A stretch of 64,000 nucleotides of DNA from Protea cynaroides (lineage: Eukaryota; Streptophyta; Magnoliopsida; Proteales; Proteaceae): positions 23,630,830 through 23,694,829 of the forward strand of contig CM053265.1 of assembly GCA_028583415.1 (NCBI GenBank), read 5' to 3'. The position numbers and the translations under genes are program-made. Shown here piece by piece: positions 1 to 11,537 of this stretch. How positions within the stretch are numbered: position 1 is the stretch's first letter; each line of letters begins with the position of its first letter. Under the pieces are notes generated by a model that made no database searches, had not been told where the DNA came from, and saw only the letters and a list, made by a program, of their open reading frames with translations.

Positions 1-129
1 ATGCTGAGCGGTCATTTGCTGTTGGGAAGCAATTTTGATTTGTGCAAGGTCCCAAACTTCTTCCAGTAGATCAAGGTTTGTTAAGAGGCCTTCTTCATTT
101 TTTGCGGGATCAAAGTGGGTCACCCAATG

Positions 130-629
130 NNNNNNNNNNNNNNNNNNNNNNNNNNNNNNNNNNNNNNNNNNNNNNNNNNNNNNNNNNNNNNNNNNNNNNN
201 NNNNNNNNNNNNNNNNNNNNNNNNNNNNNNNNNNNNNNNNNNNNNNNNNNNNNNNNNNNNNNNNNNNNNNNNNNNNNNNNNNNNNNNNNNNNNNNNNNNN
301 NNNNNNNNNNNNNNNNNNNNNNNNNNNNNNNNNNNNNNNNNNNNNNNNNNNNNNNNNNNNNNNNNNNNNNNNNNNNNNNNNNNNNNNNNNNNNNNNNNNN
401 NNNNNNNNNNNNNNNNNNNNNNNNNNNNNNNNNNNNNNNNNNNNNNNNNNNNNNNNNNNNNNNNNNNNNNNNNNNNNNNNNNNNNNNNNNNNNNNNNNNN
501 NNNNNNNNNNNNNNNNNNNNNNNNNNNNNNNNNNNNNNNNNNNNNNNNNNNNNNNNNNNNNNNNNNNNNNNNNNNNNNNNNNNNNNNNNNNNNNNNNNNN
601 NNNNNNNNNNNNNNNNNNNNNNNNNNNNN
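130..629. other. assembly gap of 500 N
   Basis: The run of N is exactly 500 bases long, the conventional size for a scaffold gap of unknown length. Nothing can be said about its content. The 129 bases to its left hold no feature I recognise. Confidence 0.99.
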
Positions 630-1218
630 TGGGAACACAATACACAGGCCATGATGTTAGTGTTGTATTTCACATCATTATGTGTGCATGATCATGTATG
701 ATGGTGCGTATGACATGATGGAGCATGGGCATACGTACCATGTTGGTCTGCCAGCATCTTAGTGGAGACACGGTGATCCATTTAAGTGGGGATCCAGAGA
801 TCTCTGTTGGGATGCCACCCATGTATGGTGGTTCATGTGACGTGTGACTTTATGAATCATGTTGGGATTGATTGTACCTTAGTGGAGACACGACAACCAT
901 GGGAGTGGGGAGTCGAGGATCTCTGCTGGGGTACAGCTTTATTTACTGTGTGCACATGCCATGTTCTGTGATGATTGATATGGAATGTGATTGTGTTGAT
1001 GGGGTATATGAACGTGTGGCATGTAAGAGCACAATATACGGTCATAAGCCATGGTTGCACCTTAGTGGGGGCACAGTGATCTATGGAAGAGGTGAGCCGG
1101 GGATCTCTACTGGGGTGTAGCCCTTTATTATATTATCATGCATCATGCATCAACCATGGTCCAATGACTTGTGCTTTAGCGAGGGGACTTTATCCAGGCG
1201 GTAGGGTACGACTATTTG

Positions 1219-1326
1219 CTTAAGTGGTGGGGTACGGGGCAATCACTTAAGTGGTGGGGTACAGGACAATTGCTCAAGTGGTGGGGTACTGGGCAATCAC
1301 TTAGGTTTTAGGGTACGGGGATGATC
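1219..1326. repeat. 27-bp tandem repeat, four units, inside LTR A
   Basis: Units start at 1219, 1246, 1273 and 1300 with core CTTAAGTGGTGGGGTAC followed by GGGCAATCA; the fourth unit is the most diverged. The period is exactly 27 bp. It lies within the LTR, upstream of the conserved GAGCTCACCCC box, where LTRs often carry short tandem repeats. No coding potential is evident. Confidence 0.85.
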
Positions 1327-1494
1327 CTTGCTAGGGTATAGGCCGGCCATGGCTACATACACATTGACTGCCACTCACAATTGCTTATTTATTTGCTTCT
1401 ATATTGCATTCATTAATTCATTGATTAGGGTTTCATTGATACCTAACTTCTCGCTGAGCTGGGATGGGAGCTCACCCCTTGATATCGAAATTCT

Positions 1495-1612
1495 TTTAGC
1501 TTTGGTTGCAGGTACCTCCTCTATGACAGCTGATATGGATCCTACGGATGTAGAGGGTACTTCTCTAGGCAGAGGCCCATTAAGAGATCATGTTGAGGGT
1601 TTATACCTGTAG
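1495..1612 (+). other. LTR-embedded small ORF (LTR A copy), cysteine tail lost
   Basis: A short acidic ORF follows a pyrimidine stretch and an acceptor-like GCAG, then begins GTACC like the corresponding ORFs in other LTRs of this window (13017-13151, 45324-45458). It reads through a GTSS start and an acidic middle, and stops at 1612 after EGLYL, where LTR B has EGYVCSDC. The Cys pair is therefore missing. It may be a decayed copy of a conserved LTR peptide or of a conserved nucleotide signal. Confidence 0.4.
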
Positions 1613-2093
1613 AAACTGTATTTACGGGACCTAAGTCAGTGCCTTGCCTCCATTTTGATATCTGTAGATAGTTTAGTCTATCTACAGTATATTATTTCAG
1701 ATTTACTCTAGTTATTTAGTACAAAAAAATTATATAGTATGAATGGTATATGTGAAACAGTTTGTAAGACACAGACATATTATGTATTGATAACATTAGA
1801 AACATCCATTCTCTATTATGATTCTACTGCAACTCTTATTATTCCACTGCAATGATTATTAATTACTGTTGATTATTATGGATATTGTTTGTATAGACTA
1901 TGGGATTTACGGGTAAATCATTTTGGTTGTCAGTCACTGGAAGATTCAGGTTGCCATGAGGGTTGACCAGGATATCACACCCAGTTCCCCAGAATGGGCT
2001 GTGACATATTTTTCATCAAAAATTCTATGAAGCTTCCTATACTCGGTTTCTCATTAATTTAAACTGCATATTTCATCTTATAAATAATTTTTA

Positions 2094-2180
2094 GGAAAAT
2101 TTTCATATATACACCATTAAGGATTGGAAACATCATCTACCTCCACAAGATTGCAAAAACCTCATCTAGTATCCAAAAAG
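2094..2180 (+). repeat. left terminal inverted repeat of the MULE
   Basis: This segment matches the reverse complement of 10040-10126 with few mismatches over the first ~75 bases, including GGATTGGAAACATCATCTAC. Similarity fades after about 2180. The 9-bp TSD copy abuts it at 2085-2093. Confidence 0.92.
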
Positions 2181-3941
2181 TTTGCTCCGTTAATCAACGA
2201 AGTCCACTCCATTTACAAAATTCTGTTAGTTGCTAACGTCAGTTGCGTTGAACATTTTAACGGACCATACTACCCTTTTAGCATTGTTAAAGGATGAAAA
2301 TACCCTTTATTCATAACTTACCCTAAATGTTCATTTCGATTTGTAACAGTGAAATTAGAAAATTAACTCTCGATCCTCTGTTCACGACGGTGATTGTCTT
2401 CATGCTTTTCGAATCTTCTGTTGATGACGACGACAACAGACTTCATCTTCCTCGAGTCTTCTGTAGCTTCTTCTTCTTTGTCGGCGAAGGTTAATGTGTT
2501 AAAGTTTCATCAAGGAATCATTGGGGTTAAGGCTGCAACTACAAAGAATCGGCGAACAGTGGAATCGACGAACATTGGGGTTTCATCAATCATGGTTGTT
2601 GCGTCTATAATGGTTTTTCATGCATCTGTGTCTTATTCTTCCCCGTCCATCCCAACTTATTGCTACTAATCCTCTAAATATCATCATCCCCTTTTCCCCA
2701 ATATCCCATCAGGTATGCGAAAAAACCCTAACCTAAATATTGAAGAGATTGAGAAAAATTATCAGTTAGGGTTTTACTAGTTTTAGTTTGACATTGAACT
2801 ATTTATAGTCCATTGAATCTATTTTCTTTCATAAAATGTTTTATCTCCACAGTCTATAGGTAGTCCTACAGAGCCGATAGGTTTGCCCTATAGGCTGGTT
2901 TGTCGACCACTCGGGTATGTGAAATTGTTTCGTTTTTGGCAAAAGCGCCTTATGTTAGTAACTTTATTTGGAATCTAGATTCCTTCTTGCCTATAGGTCA
3001 GATTTTGCATCTGTGTTCCATTAAGTCTATTCTCCATACGATAAAGAAGTGGTCCATTCCTATTGTTTATACAGGTAAAGAAGTGGTCCTATTTGTTTAT
3101 TGTTAGTAACTAATTTTTAGTGGTTTTAGGTACTGTCTATGTTGCTTTCATTGTAGGCCCTTCATTGTATATATGGTCATTAAAACCATGAGTTGATATA
3201 TTACTGGATATTAAATAAGTTTTCTTGTGGGTGAAAGAAAATAATTGTTAATTTAAGTTGATTGACACTGTTTTTGTTAAAGGAACCAAAGCATGCCATT
3301 GCCATATAGCATGTGCCTCCCCTTCCATAATTTATTTTTATCTTACACATTCATGAATCTAAAGTTTTTGTTGTTATACTATTCTGCCATGGCTGTCTCT
3401 CTCCTCCTCCCTTTCCACCTACAAAAACTGTCTAAAAGGGGGACCTTATTATCCTTGCCCTACGAAAGAAGTAGGAATCCAAAGAAGTGCTTTAAATTTG
3501 GAAATGTTTATAAGGAAAAGTTCTTATGTTTTTGTAGTCTGAGATTAGGATAGATACCCATTGAAGCAATAAAGTGTATGGCTTTAACAACACATACAAA
3601 CTAATAGTACTCGATCGTAGTGATGTTAATGACATTCTAATGCATTTTATGGGGTTCTCCAGCTGTAGTTATAGAATTAAAAAAGGAACAGCTATTGGTC
3701 TTTGATTTACTAATATGAGATTGGCCCTACTTACCCAAAAAAGATGTGAGACTAAGATATGTTTAGGTGTCTATTTTACTGTTTACTGTGATGACTGTTT
3801 TTACTTTTTTACTATTTTTACTGTAAATGTGTACATGTGTTTTAACTGTTTTACAGTTTCTTACTCTCTCTTTCATACACACATTGTCATCCATGGCTGT
3901 TTCTAATTGTTTTTTCTCATTTTGTAAATAGAATTATCAAC
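2181..3941 (+). other. MULE 5' non-coding region
   Basis: This is about 1.8 kb between the left TIR and the transposase start. It is AT-rich, with repeated TTTTTACTG-like runs near 3775-3860. The short open frames seen here (for example 2394-2669) show no recognisable motif and have no homologue elsewhere in the window. It presumably holds the transposase promoter and 5' UTR. No TATA box can be assigned with confidence. Confidence 0.5.
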
Positions 3942-6900
3942 ATGGGTGAAAATATCAGTTTGTACTATATGTATAAGGATGAAATGGAAGTGAAAGTAGT
4001 TGATGATGATTGTATAAGTTGGATAGATATAGTCCACACTGCCTATTGTACAGTGCTTAGATCCATTCCAGATGGTAGATCTGTGGACTTTTCAGTCAGG
4101 GCAGAGATGTCCAATGGTGAATACACTGAAGTAAAGGGTGATGGTGATGTAGTGAAATTGGTTGAAATTTATAAAGCAGAGGGTAGAGCCATTTTGTTCG
4201 AAATATATGGAGTAAATGTGGGTGAGGCCACATTAGAAAGTTATAAAATCAATGGATATGACTCAGCAATGATTGGTAGACCAAAACCAACACAAATGCA
4301 ATCAAGAAAGGTAGTTGTAAAGAGACCGGTGAAAGGTAGAGAGTCCATAACTACTAGTGCACCAATCAGTATGCCTGTGGAGGAAATGGTGTCCAAAACT
4401 TCAAATGCACCTGAGCCTTCCCCTCCTCAAACTGTTGGCAGTAGTGGTGGCAGCAGAAAGGGGAAAGAACCAGTTGTTGCTCTTGATAGTAAAGATGACC
4501 CACTTGATGAAAATTGGAACACCAATAAGGAAGAAGACAGTAATCAGCCCGAAGGACATAAAGGTGTGGAGTATGAGTAAGAGGATGTTGAGGAATTCAA
4601 TTTTTCTAAAATTGAGGGTGAAGATTTTTGGGAAGAGACCACCAGCAGGGATGAGGAGATAGACATAGATGATGTGAGAAGGGTAGAGATTACAGAAAGG
4701 TCTATCTATGAAAATGTCAACACTTATAGGAAAGTTTTGACAGATTTTGTCATTCAAGAGGGAGTACAGATTATTAGACTTAAAAATGATAGGAAGAGGG
4801 TTACATCCATCTGTGCCAAAGATGGGTGTGAATGGTTAATCCGTGCTTCTATGTCACCAGATGGTGATACATTTATAGTGAGAAAATGTAATACTCACCA
4901 TACTTGTGAAAGGGAGCAAACCAACAAAAATGCTACTTCTATATGGATTGCAAAGAAGCTTCGTAATAGGGTGAAAGTAGATCTAGATATGAAGTCAGAT
5001 AGCATGAAGGCTGCCCTAATGACAAAGTATGGTATTAAGCCTACAAATCAGCAACTATATAGGGCAAAGTTGGTTGCCAAGGAGGAGAATTTGAGCAGTC
5101 ATAAAAAGTCATATTCAAAACTGCCCAAATATGGCGAGATGGTGCTAGAGAGGAACCCAGGGAGCATATACAAGTTACAATATGAGGAGGCATCAGCAAC
5201 GACTCTGAAACCAATGTTCAAAAGGGTATTTGTCTATTTTGATGCTTGCAAGCAAGGATTCTTGAAGGGATGCAGGCCATTCATAGGCATTGATGGCTGT
5301 CATTTTAAAGGCAGTTATAAGGGAATTCTATTGGCAGCCACTTCAATGGATGTCAATAATGGTATGTTTCCACTTGCATTCTCTATTGTGGAAAGTGAAA
5401 ATTGAGACTCCTGGACATGGTTTCCGGCAGCACTCTCAGAGGCAATATCATGTGACATTGATGGGCATCATTTGACATTTATGTCAGATAAGCAGAAAGT
5501 AATGTAAATAATTTTGTTAAAGTTGTTGTTAAGTAGTATATCCTAGATGTTGCCTCTGATTTTCCTACCATTTTTTTTGCTTATTGTATTGTCTTTCCCA
5601 AATGCCAACCAAAGGTTGTGCTGTAGAGATCTATACAGCAACTTTTAGAAGAAATTTCCTTCACTCCTGTTGAGAAAACTATTCAGGACAGCATGCAAGC
5701 ATATAATGCCATAAATTTTAACAGAGCAATAAATGAGTTAAAAGCAAATAAAAAGGAAGCATATGAATTGTTGATGAGAAACCCAGTGTCTGCATGGGCT
5801 AGACACGCATTTGACTACATGATTGTTAGTGACCATGTCACTAACAACATGTCATAGTGTTTCAATCAGTGGATACAACCCTCTAGAGGCAAACCTATAC
5901 TGATTTTGATTGATGAAGTCAGAATTAAGCTTATCAGTAGGATACATGATAGATATAAGAAGGGTTGTGATTTCAGTGGGAGGACATCACCTGCTATCAT
6001 GAAAAAGTTAGTGTTTGCTCAACAAACATCTAGGAATTGTCAAGTCATGTCTTGTGGACCAGATGAGTTTGAGATTAGTGACGCCCATAGTAGGTATGTA
6101 ATGGACATGAAGAAGAAGATGTGTGAGTGTTCTGCATGGGAAGTGAGTGGGCTTCCATGTAAGCATGCTATAGCTGCAATCCTATTCCAGAGGGGTAGTG
6201 TGGAAGACCATGTATCTTCATTTTTTTCAATTGAAAATTTTATGTTTTCCTACTTTGAGTTCATTCATGCCATGCCTGGCTTGGACTCTATTCTGATAAA
6301 TGAAGATGGGCCTATTGTATAACCTCCAAAATATAGAAGGAGAGTTGTTAGGCCACACATAAAAAGGAGGAGAGCAGCCAATGAGGATGCAGCAAGTGAG
6401 TTTAGAAAGAGAAATTCAACTGTCCACTGTTCCTACTGCAAGGCAATTGGTCATAATGCTAGGTCATGCAAGAAGAAGAAGAAGGATGATGCTTCCAGAC
6501 ATACTGGTTCTTCTGAACATGATGTTTCTCAACAAACTGGTTCTTCTCAACATGGAACACAGGTAACATCCATTCTTATACCAAGTTCCCAATAAATTTT
6601 ATTATTTCTAAATCTTCTCTTAAATGTCATTATATAGAGAAAAGGAAGAAAAAGGCTAGAAATTACTTCTCAGGAAGAAGGTGCTTCTCAAGAAGGAACA
6701 AGATCCACAAGCAAGGTAGCATCAATGCTTACATAAATATCCCAATAAATTTGTTTGATACTAATATTTTTCTTATATGTGACCATGTAGAGAACAAGAA
6801 AAGATGGATCTACTGGATCACAGATGCAAACCCGATCATAGTCATCTAGGACATCTCCGCAAACAAGTATACAAGCAATAGCAAAGGGAAGATTGGCTGA

Positions 6901-6945
6901 GAGGGCAGCAAAGTTGAGGAAGAACTGGGCAGAAAGACATAAGTA
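3942..6945 (+). pseudogene. mudrA-like MULE transposase, degenerate
   Basis: Transposases of this family bind the TIRs and excise and insert the element in the nucleus. Domains in order: an N-terminal PB1-like region from the ATG at 3942; a MuDR DNA-binding domain near 4725-4920 (CEWLIRAS followed by CNTHHTCERE); a MULE catalytic domain near 5275-5400 (FIGIDGCHFKG, then SMDVNNGMFPLAF); a SWIM zinc finger near 6121-6180 (CECSAWEVSGLPCKHA); and a CCHC knuckle near 6430-6470. Lesions: TAA at 4578-4580, TGA at 5403-5405 where the family has Trp, a non-coding or deleted stretch at about 5500-5660, TAG near 5856, and TAA at 6320-6322. Downstream there are probably two short exons (from about 6638 and 6790) with donor-like GT after 6566 and 6715. 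It is a pseudogene in its current form. Confidence 0.9.
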
Positions 6946-7813
6946 GTTTGAAAACAAGGAAATGGATAATGTCAAATATTGTAATTTGTTGTAAAGTTTT
7001 TTATGATGGTTGTTTGGTTTTTTCTGTGATGGATTATATACAGTGATGGTAGCTTTTTTTATGGTTTTCCATGCATCTTTGATGGTTTAAACGGAAGATT
7101 TAGTACTTGAAAGGACCATACTATGAATGGTTTTGGAAATTTGCTCGGTTCTATTTTTCTGTTGTGATGGTTTTTCAGCTTAAATGATTGGAAAGACCAT
7201 ATTGTGAATTAAAATTCCACGTCTATTTTCATGTTGTGATGGTTTTTGAGCTTAGATGATCAATTCTTGGATAAGTAGTTCGCTCGGTTCCTGTTGGAGA
7301 TCAGTTCCTGTAGGAGGATCTTTCTATTAAAATTAAAATTACACCTGCAATAATAATCACTGGTGAATGAATTTTGTTGCTGCTGATTTAAGCCTTTAAT
7401 TCTCAATTATGCACTTGAGAATAAACTTTGCTGTTTCTTGACAATCCATGCAAGGTGTTGTAAGTGGAAAACCGGCAATTAATGTTGGGTTGAATTTTTA
7501 GGAGAGCTGGACCGGAAAACAGAATCTGCAATACGGCATTGGTTGAATCGACTCTGATTTTGTTGTTGAATGGTTTATTTTATTTTTTTTTTTATTTTTT
7601 ATTTTTATAAAATAACCAGGAACTACTACATCTAAATCCATTGGAGATGTTATCTTTCTCCATTGATCTCATTTGATGATTCTCTTACTTCCTCAATCAA
7701 AGCTACTACTTTTGAATTTGAAAAACAGAATCTATACTGGTTCCAAGTTAAACATTTGAGCATCTTGCAATAGGAAGTGCAATGACGAAGCAAAAACTTT
7801 TACGCAATAGAGA

Positions 7814-7817
<4 letters not shown>

Positions 7818-7853
<36 letters not shown>
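7818..7853. repeat. (AG)n microsatellite
   Basis: About 18 uninterrupted AG dinucleotides inside the MULE. No function is indicated. Confidence 0.95.
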
Positions 7854-7856
<3 letters not shown>

Positions 7857-8107
7857 GTGGAGAATTGTATTTTCTCTCGTCCCAAGTTGCTAAACTAGTA
7901 GGAGGTGTGATTTTGTTCCACTGATGTTTACAAAGAAAGCCAATACTGCCTTTCTTGGTTTATGAATCAATCTCATGATTGAAGATCAATCTCATGAAAT
8001 GCTATACAATGAGCGTGCATACCTGATTAAGTGTTTTTGAATGACTTTGAATGCTACTTGATTCTCATCATTCAAGATCAATCTCCATAGTTCATATATC
8101 TAAATTG

Positions 8108-8109
<2 letters not shown>

Positions 8110-8182
<73 letters not shown>
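8110..8182. repeat. (TA)n microsatellite
   Basis: About 36 uninterrupted TA dinucleotides inside the MULE. The minus-strand open frame running through it is an artefact of the repeat. Confidence 0.95.
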
Positions 8183-8187
<5 letters not shown>

Positions 8188-8730
8188 TTTAAATACTTCT
8201 TTTTAATCATCCAAGAATGAAGGCTTTGAGATTCAATAAGTTTTGGAGAAAAAAAACACTGAACTGATGAGTACCGAAGCTCACAAGAGAGTCTGAAAGT
8301 TCTGAAAGGATCATAAAAAGCTAATACCACCAGAATTGGTATTAGTTACAAAACTTCAGGGCATTCTTCTTCAAATTTACTATTCATAGATACATCCTAG
8401 AATCAACCTATCACTAACGGACTAACTCTCTCTCTCATTAGGATTGTTCAAATCTAATTTCTCCACAGCATCAAGGATGTCTTCAAACATCTTAGAATTT
8501 TGCGCATTAGCTCTAATTACTCCTCTTAAGTAACCTCTCAAATAATTCGAGGAAGGAGTTGTTCTACTACCACTTGTCGTAGGTATTGCTTAGGTCTGTG
8601 GGCTTTCAATTGTCTGATGGGAACATTCTCCTCTCTCCACAGTTACAGTATCGGTCCCCATACCCTCACCAATTGCAGTATCAGTCATCGTTCCCTCTAT
8701 CCGAACATCCGGCATCTAGGATTACCCACC

Positions 8731-9042
8731 TGCAAGACAATTATACAAGCATTTCATATTACGACTTTCATTAATACGACAACAAATAAAATGTGAAACT
8801 AGATTAACACTCACTCCTGTGGAATGTGGGCAACACCAAAATTGTCGTCCAATGTTTGTTGTCATTTTTGTCGTTCTAACTTTGCAATTCCCAGCTCCAC
8901 ATAAACATTGTTTCAAATGCTCTACCCACATAACAAAATGTTGACAATGTTGGCAATTAAAATACCTTCTCCCAATATTTTTGCCCATGGTCGTTGCACG
9001 TACGACACATATAGCACCACACTTCTCACAATTTAGATCCAT
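8731..9042 (-). CDS. small tandem GRF-type zinc-finger protein of the MULE
   Basis: A minus-strand ORF starts at the ATG at 9042. It encodes two copies of a GRF-type zinc-finger pattern: Cys-x2-Cys, then T-x3-GKNIGRRYF-x-C followed by HFVMW; and CGAGNCKVRTTKMTTNIGRQ followed by F-x-CC. A GTGAGT donor near 8811 and a TTGCAG acceptor near 8731 suggest an intron that would replace the poorly conserved tail of the open frame; I could not identify a good downstream exon. GRF fingers bind single-stranded nucleic acid in other proteins. It is convergent with the transposase, the position of mudrB in MuDR, but shows no similarity I recognise to MURB. An accessory role in transposition is inference; the cargo could also be a captured host fragment. 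Confidence 0.6.
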
Positions 9043-9183
9043 TTTCTAAATAAAATGCAAATACATTAGTAAACAGTACAATTGATCAAAATTGAATTTT
9101 ACTTAATGAATGTCTCTACAGAAAGGACTTAAAAATCGTAGGAACCAAAACTATATGTTTGTGGTGATGTTTTAGTTCGGAAA

Positions 9184-9223
<40 letters not shown>

Positions 9224-10039
9224 CACTGCCAAGTACCAGATCAGGTGTCAAAGATCCACTCGGTTATGATTCTGGGTTGGATTCCTTACCAAATCAGGTG
9301 CCAATTTTTTTGTTAGTCATGATACGATTTCATTTGCACGATTTTTTGTTAGCCTTGATACGATTTCATTTGCACTCCTTGTGCAGTGGTCATCCTCCTC
9401 CATTGATTCTCCATAGAGCCATACTTTCAAACTAACATCTAAAATCAATTAATCAAAGAAGGGACCAGCAAACTTATCTAGTAAGATTTTTCAAATCAAA
9501 CCTATTGACCTGGTTGCGGAGCAAACTTATCTATTTATTTTGAATAGTGTGGAGAAGATGATGGAAAGAGGAAAAAAGAAGGAAGAAGATGACGGACATT
9601 TCGAAAAAAAAAAGGAAGAAGATGATGAACAGAGAATAGAGGAAATAGAGGGAGAAGATGGACAGAGGAAATAGATGGGAGAAAGATGATAGATGGATGA
9701 AATAGAGGGGAGCACATCCACTGACCTGGTGGCAGAGCTGGGATGCCGGTGATGGGTGATGAGATGCCGGTGATGGGTGATGAGATGCCGAAGATAGGAC
9801 GCCGAAGATGAGATACCGCCATCGACCACAACAAAGAGGGAACCAACGCCAAAGAGAGAATCAACTCAGAGGGAACCAACGCACACTGGAGTCAGGTTAG
9901 GGCTTGGGTGAGATTGAATATGAGAAAGAGACACACAATATACATAATATTACAAAGGTTAAATTAGTCATTCAACATATTTCTTTAATTTTTCAATTTT
10001 TAATAAGAAGGGTAAAATTGTATTTCAATAATTCCGTCA
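9043..10039. other. MULE right flank: promoter side of the GRF gene
   Basis: No gene is seen. It contains a (TA)n run at about 9192-9219, a purine-rich GA/GGAAG stretch at about 9545-9720, and a short tandem repeat of GATGCCGGTGATGGGTGATGA at about 9742-9795. If the GRF gene is transcribed, its promoter lies here. Confidence 0.6.
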
Positions 10040-10126
10040 GTTAGTTGGATGTAGTTGAGGTTTTTACAATCTTGTGGAGGTAGATGATGTTTCCAATCCT
10101 TATTGGTGTGTATATGAAAATTTTCC
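10040..10126 (-). repeat. right terminal inverted repeat of the MULE
   Basis: Reverse complement of 2094-2180 with a few substitutions. It ends GAAAATTTTCC at 10126 and is followed immediately by the second TSD copy TAATTTTTA at 10127-10135. Confidence 0.92.
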
Positions 10127-10289
10127 TAATTTTTACTTCTTCTAATACTTGCTCACTTCAAATTCTTCACACAATTTCCTTTCCTATGTGTTTTGCAACT
10201 ATATGGTTAGATCATAGGCATTCAATGAGTTATGATTCCATTCTCGAGCAGACCAAGGCACTTGGCTTAGATTTGAGCATGTTCTGATC

Positions 10290-11160
10290 AAGTCAAGTAG
10301 ATTTGTCATCTTCAACCAGTTACGGCGCTTTGCTATCTGCAAGGCGTTTACCACTTGAGGTTGGCAATCACTCCTTTAGTATCGAGTTGTTACTAGACCT
10401 AACTTAGTCAGGCACTTCTACTGTAACCTTCGGGTGGAGATTGACTTGGAGGACGAAAACTTGTATTTGGCACTTAGGATATCCAGTAGGGTAAATGGTA
10501 TGGATATATCCTTCAATGTTAGACAATTAGCAGATGTTCTTCACATTTCAGCTGCAAGAGATTGTGTCTATGCTGTGCTAGCAACACCTTCTTCTGCACT
10601 TATTTTAGAGACATTTAAGCAGGAGATTTGGCGTCAGTTGTGACTACCTAGACAAGCAAATATAGAGTCAGGTTATTGACCTTGTCCACAGGTTTATAGC
10701 AGGATTACACAACATAACATCATCCTAAGATTAGACATCGGGAGGCCATTGCAAGCTTCAATAAGTAAGTGACATATTGTGTCTATACCTCTTATCAGTT
10801 ATGCCTAGCTTGCATCCTGATGAGGACGATGATAGTTGCAACTCATGGTAAAGTCATGAACTTACCATACGGGTGGCTACTCACACATTTATTCAGGGAG
10901 TTCGGCATTGACATCTTCATTGAAGAGGGAGTGGAGACATCAGTCCATTCGGACCTTGGCTGGCATGAAATGGATTGCAAGATGTTGTGCCGAATGACAA
11001 TGAGTTAGAGGCCATTCCGCCACCTAGATTCATTCCTATTGCTATGGGTGGGATCAAGGAGGAGATGGCTCATACTCATGCAAAGGTAGAGGAGGTTCCT
11101 ATGGATTCTGCCAGTGAAGATGATGATGATGCGGGTGAGGATGAGGGCGCTCGGCAGTAG
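10290..11160 (+). pseudogene. plant-transposon-protein domain gene, 5' part, interrupted at 11165
   Basis: Its reading frames align with the antisense gene inside the chromovirus (13719-15031). Landmarks: RPNLVRHFYCNL here versus RPDLVRQFYCNL there; RQLADVLHIS versus RQLADLLGIS; IMRTMI-type segment LMRTMIVAT; and NLPYGWLLTHLFREFGID versus NHPYGCMITTLLTRLGVD. The family resembles the putative plant transposon protein domain found in many plant repeats, whose function is unknown. The frame is broken by stops and shifts, then runs into an acidic tail (EDDDDAGEDEGARQ) that ends at a TAG next to the retrotransposon insertion. The 3' remainder is at 23066-23260. Confidence 0.7.
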
Positions 11161-11165
11161 AGTAC
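11161..11165. repeat. target-site duplication AGTAC, left copy
   Basis: AGTAC here is repeated at 23061-23065, directly flanking the TG and CA ends of the LTR retrotransposon. A 5-bp duplication is the standard integrase product. Confidence 0.95.
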
Positions 11166-11529
11166 TGAAAGACCCGTATCGAACTAACCCGGTCTTACCA
11201 CCTTGAACCAGGCCTACCCATCATGGTTGAGCCAAATGGATCAAGTGCGTGAGGGAGATCACGATCCCAGGTAATAAACTGACCCAAAAATACTAAAATA
11301 AGGGGGAGGGTCACATACCCAGAAAGGCAGGGTCGGACCCCCCCAGTACAAAAGTCAGACCGTGAGTTTTTAACCGGGGGTCAGACATTTTAGAACCAGG
11401 GGTCGACGGGATCTCCGACCCCCTCATCGACCCCCAGTCTGCTGACAGAAACCGTAAATTAGGAATTTTCCAAATTTAAATAGGATTCTTTCCTAATCTC
11501 AATGGGACTTATTTTGGGAGTTTCTACTT

Positions 11530-11537
11530 TATAAATA
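11530..11537 (+). promoter_or_regulatory. TATA box of the 5' LTR
   Basis: TATAAATA is preserved in the 3' LTR at 21165-21172. It lies about 365 bp into the LTR, upstream of a CT-rich start region, as expected for the U3/R boundary of a plant LTR. Confidence 0.7.

Larger units (their letters stand above)
640..2007 (+). mobile_element. 3' part of an old LTR (LTR A), truncated by the gap
   Basis: No gene is visible. The segment ends in a TGTGACA-type LTR terminus at 2001-2007. It shares three modules with the better bounded LTR B (42004-45844): a repeated block CTTAGTGG-(G/A)-GACAC followed by GATCTCT-(G/A)-CTGGGGT; a GGGAGCTCACCCC box near 1467; and a following short ORF. The repeated block occurs three times here, near 755, 873 and 1055. 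The left end is lost in the gap, and no primer-binding site follows 2007, so this may be a 3' LTR or a solo LTR. Family membership is inferred from these shared modules, not from a database match. Confidence 0.6.
6946..8730. other. MULE interior between the two convergent genes
   Basis: No gene is recognised. The stretch contains simple repeats (AG)n at about 7818-7853 and (TA)n at about 8110-8182. It also has a repeated TGTGATGGTTTTT-type phrase near 7020-7240. It separates the 3' ends of the transposase and the antisense GRF gene, the position of the intergenic region between mudrA and mudrB in MuDR. That comparison is positional only. Confidence 0.6.
2094..10126 (+). mobile_element. complete Mutator-like element (MULE) with TIRs and 9-bp TSD
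   Basis: The element starts GGAAAATTTTC and ends GAAAATTTTCC. The TIRs match for about 85 bp. It is flanked by the perfect 9-bp direct repeat TAATTTTTA (2085-2093 and 10127-10135), the TSD length typical of Mutator elements. Inside are a mudrA-like transposase pseudogene on + (3942-6945) and a small GRF zinc-finger gene on - (8731-9042), giving the convergent two-gene layout known from maize MuDR. The element lies between LTR A and an older plant-transposon-protein gene, so it is younger than both. The transposase carries several stops, so mobility would need enzyme supplied from elsewhere. Confidence 0.93.

Noticed and set aside
35..701. Long open frames across the N gap
   Set aside because: They consist of unknown residues translated from N and carry no information.
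2394..2669. 91-codon ORF in the MULE 5' region
   Set aside because: Ser/Thr-rich low-information frame with no motif, start context or homologue in the window.
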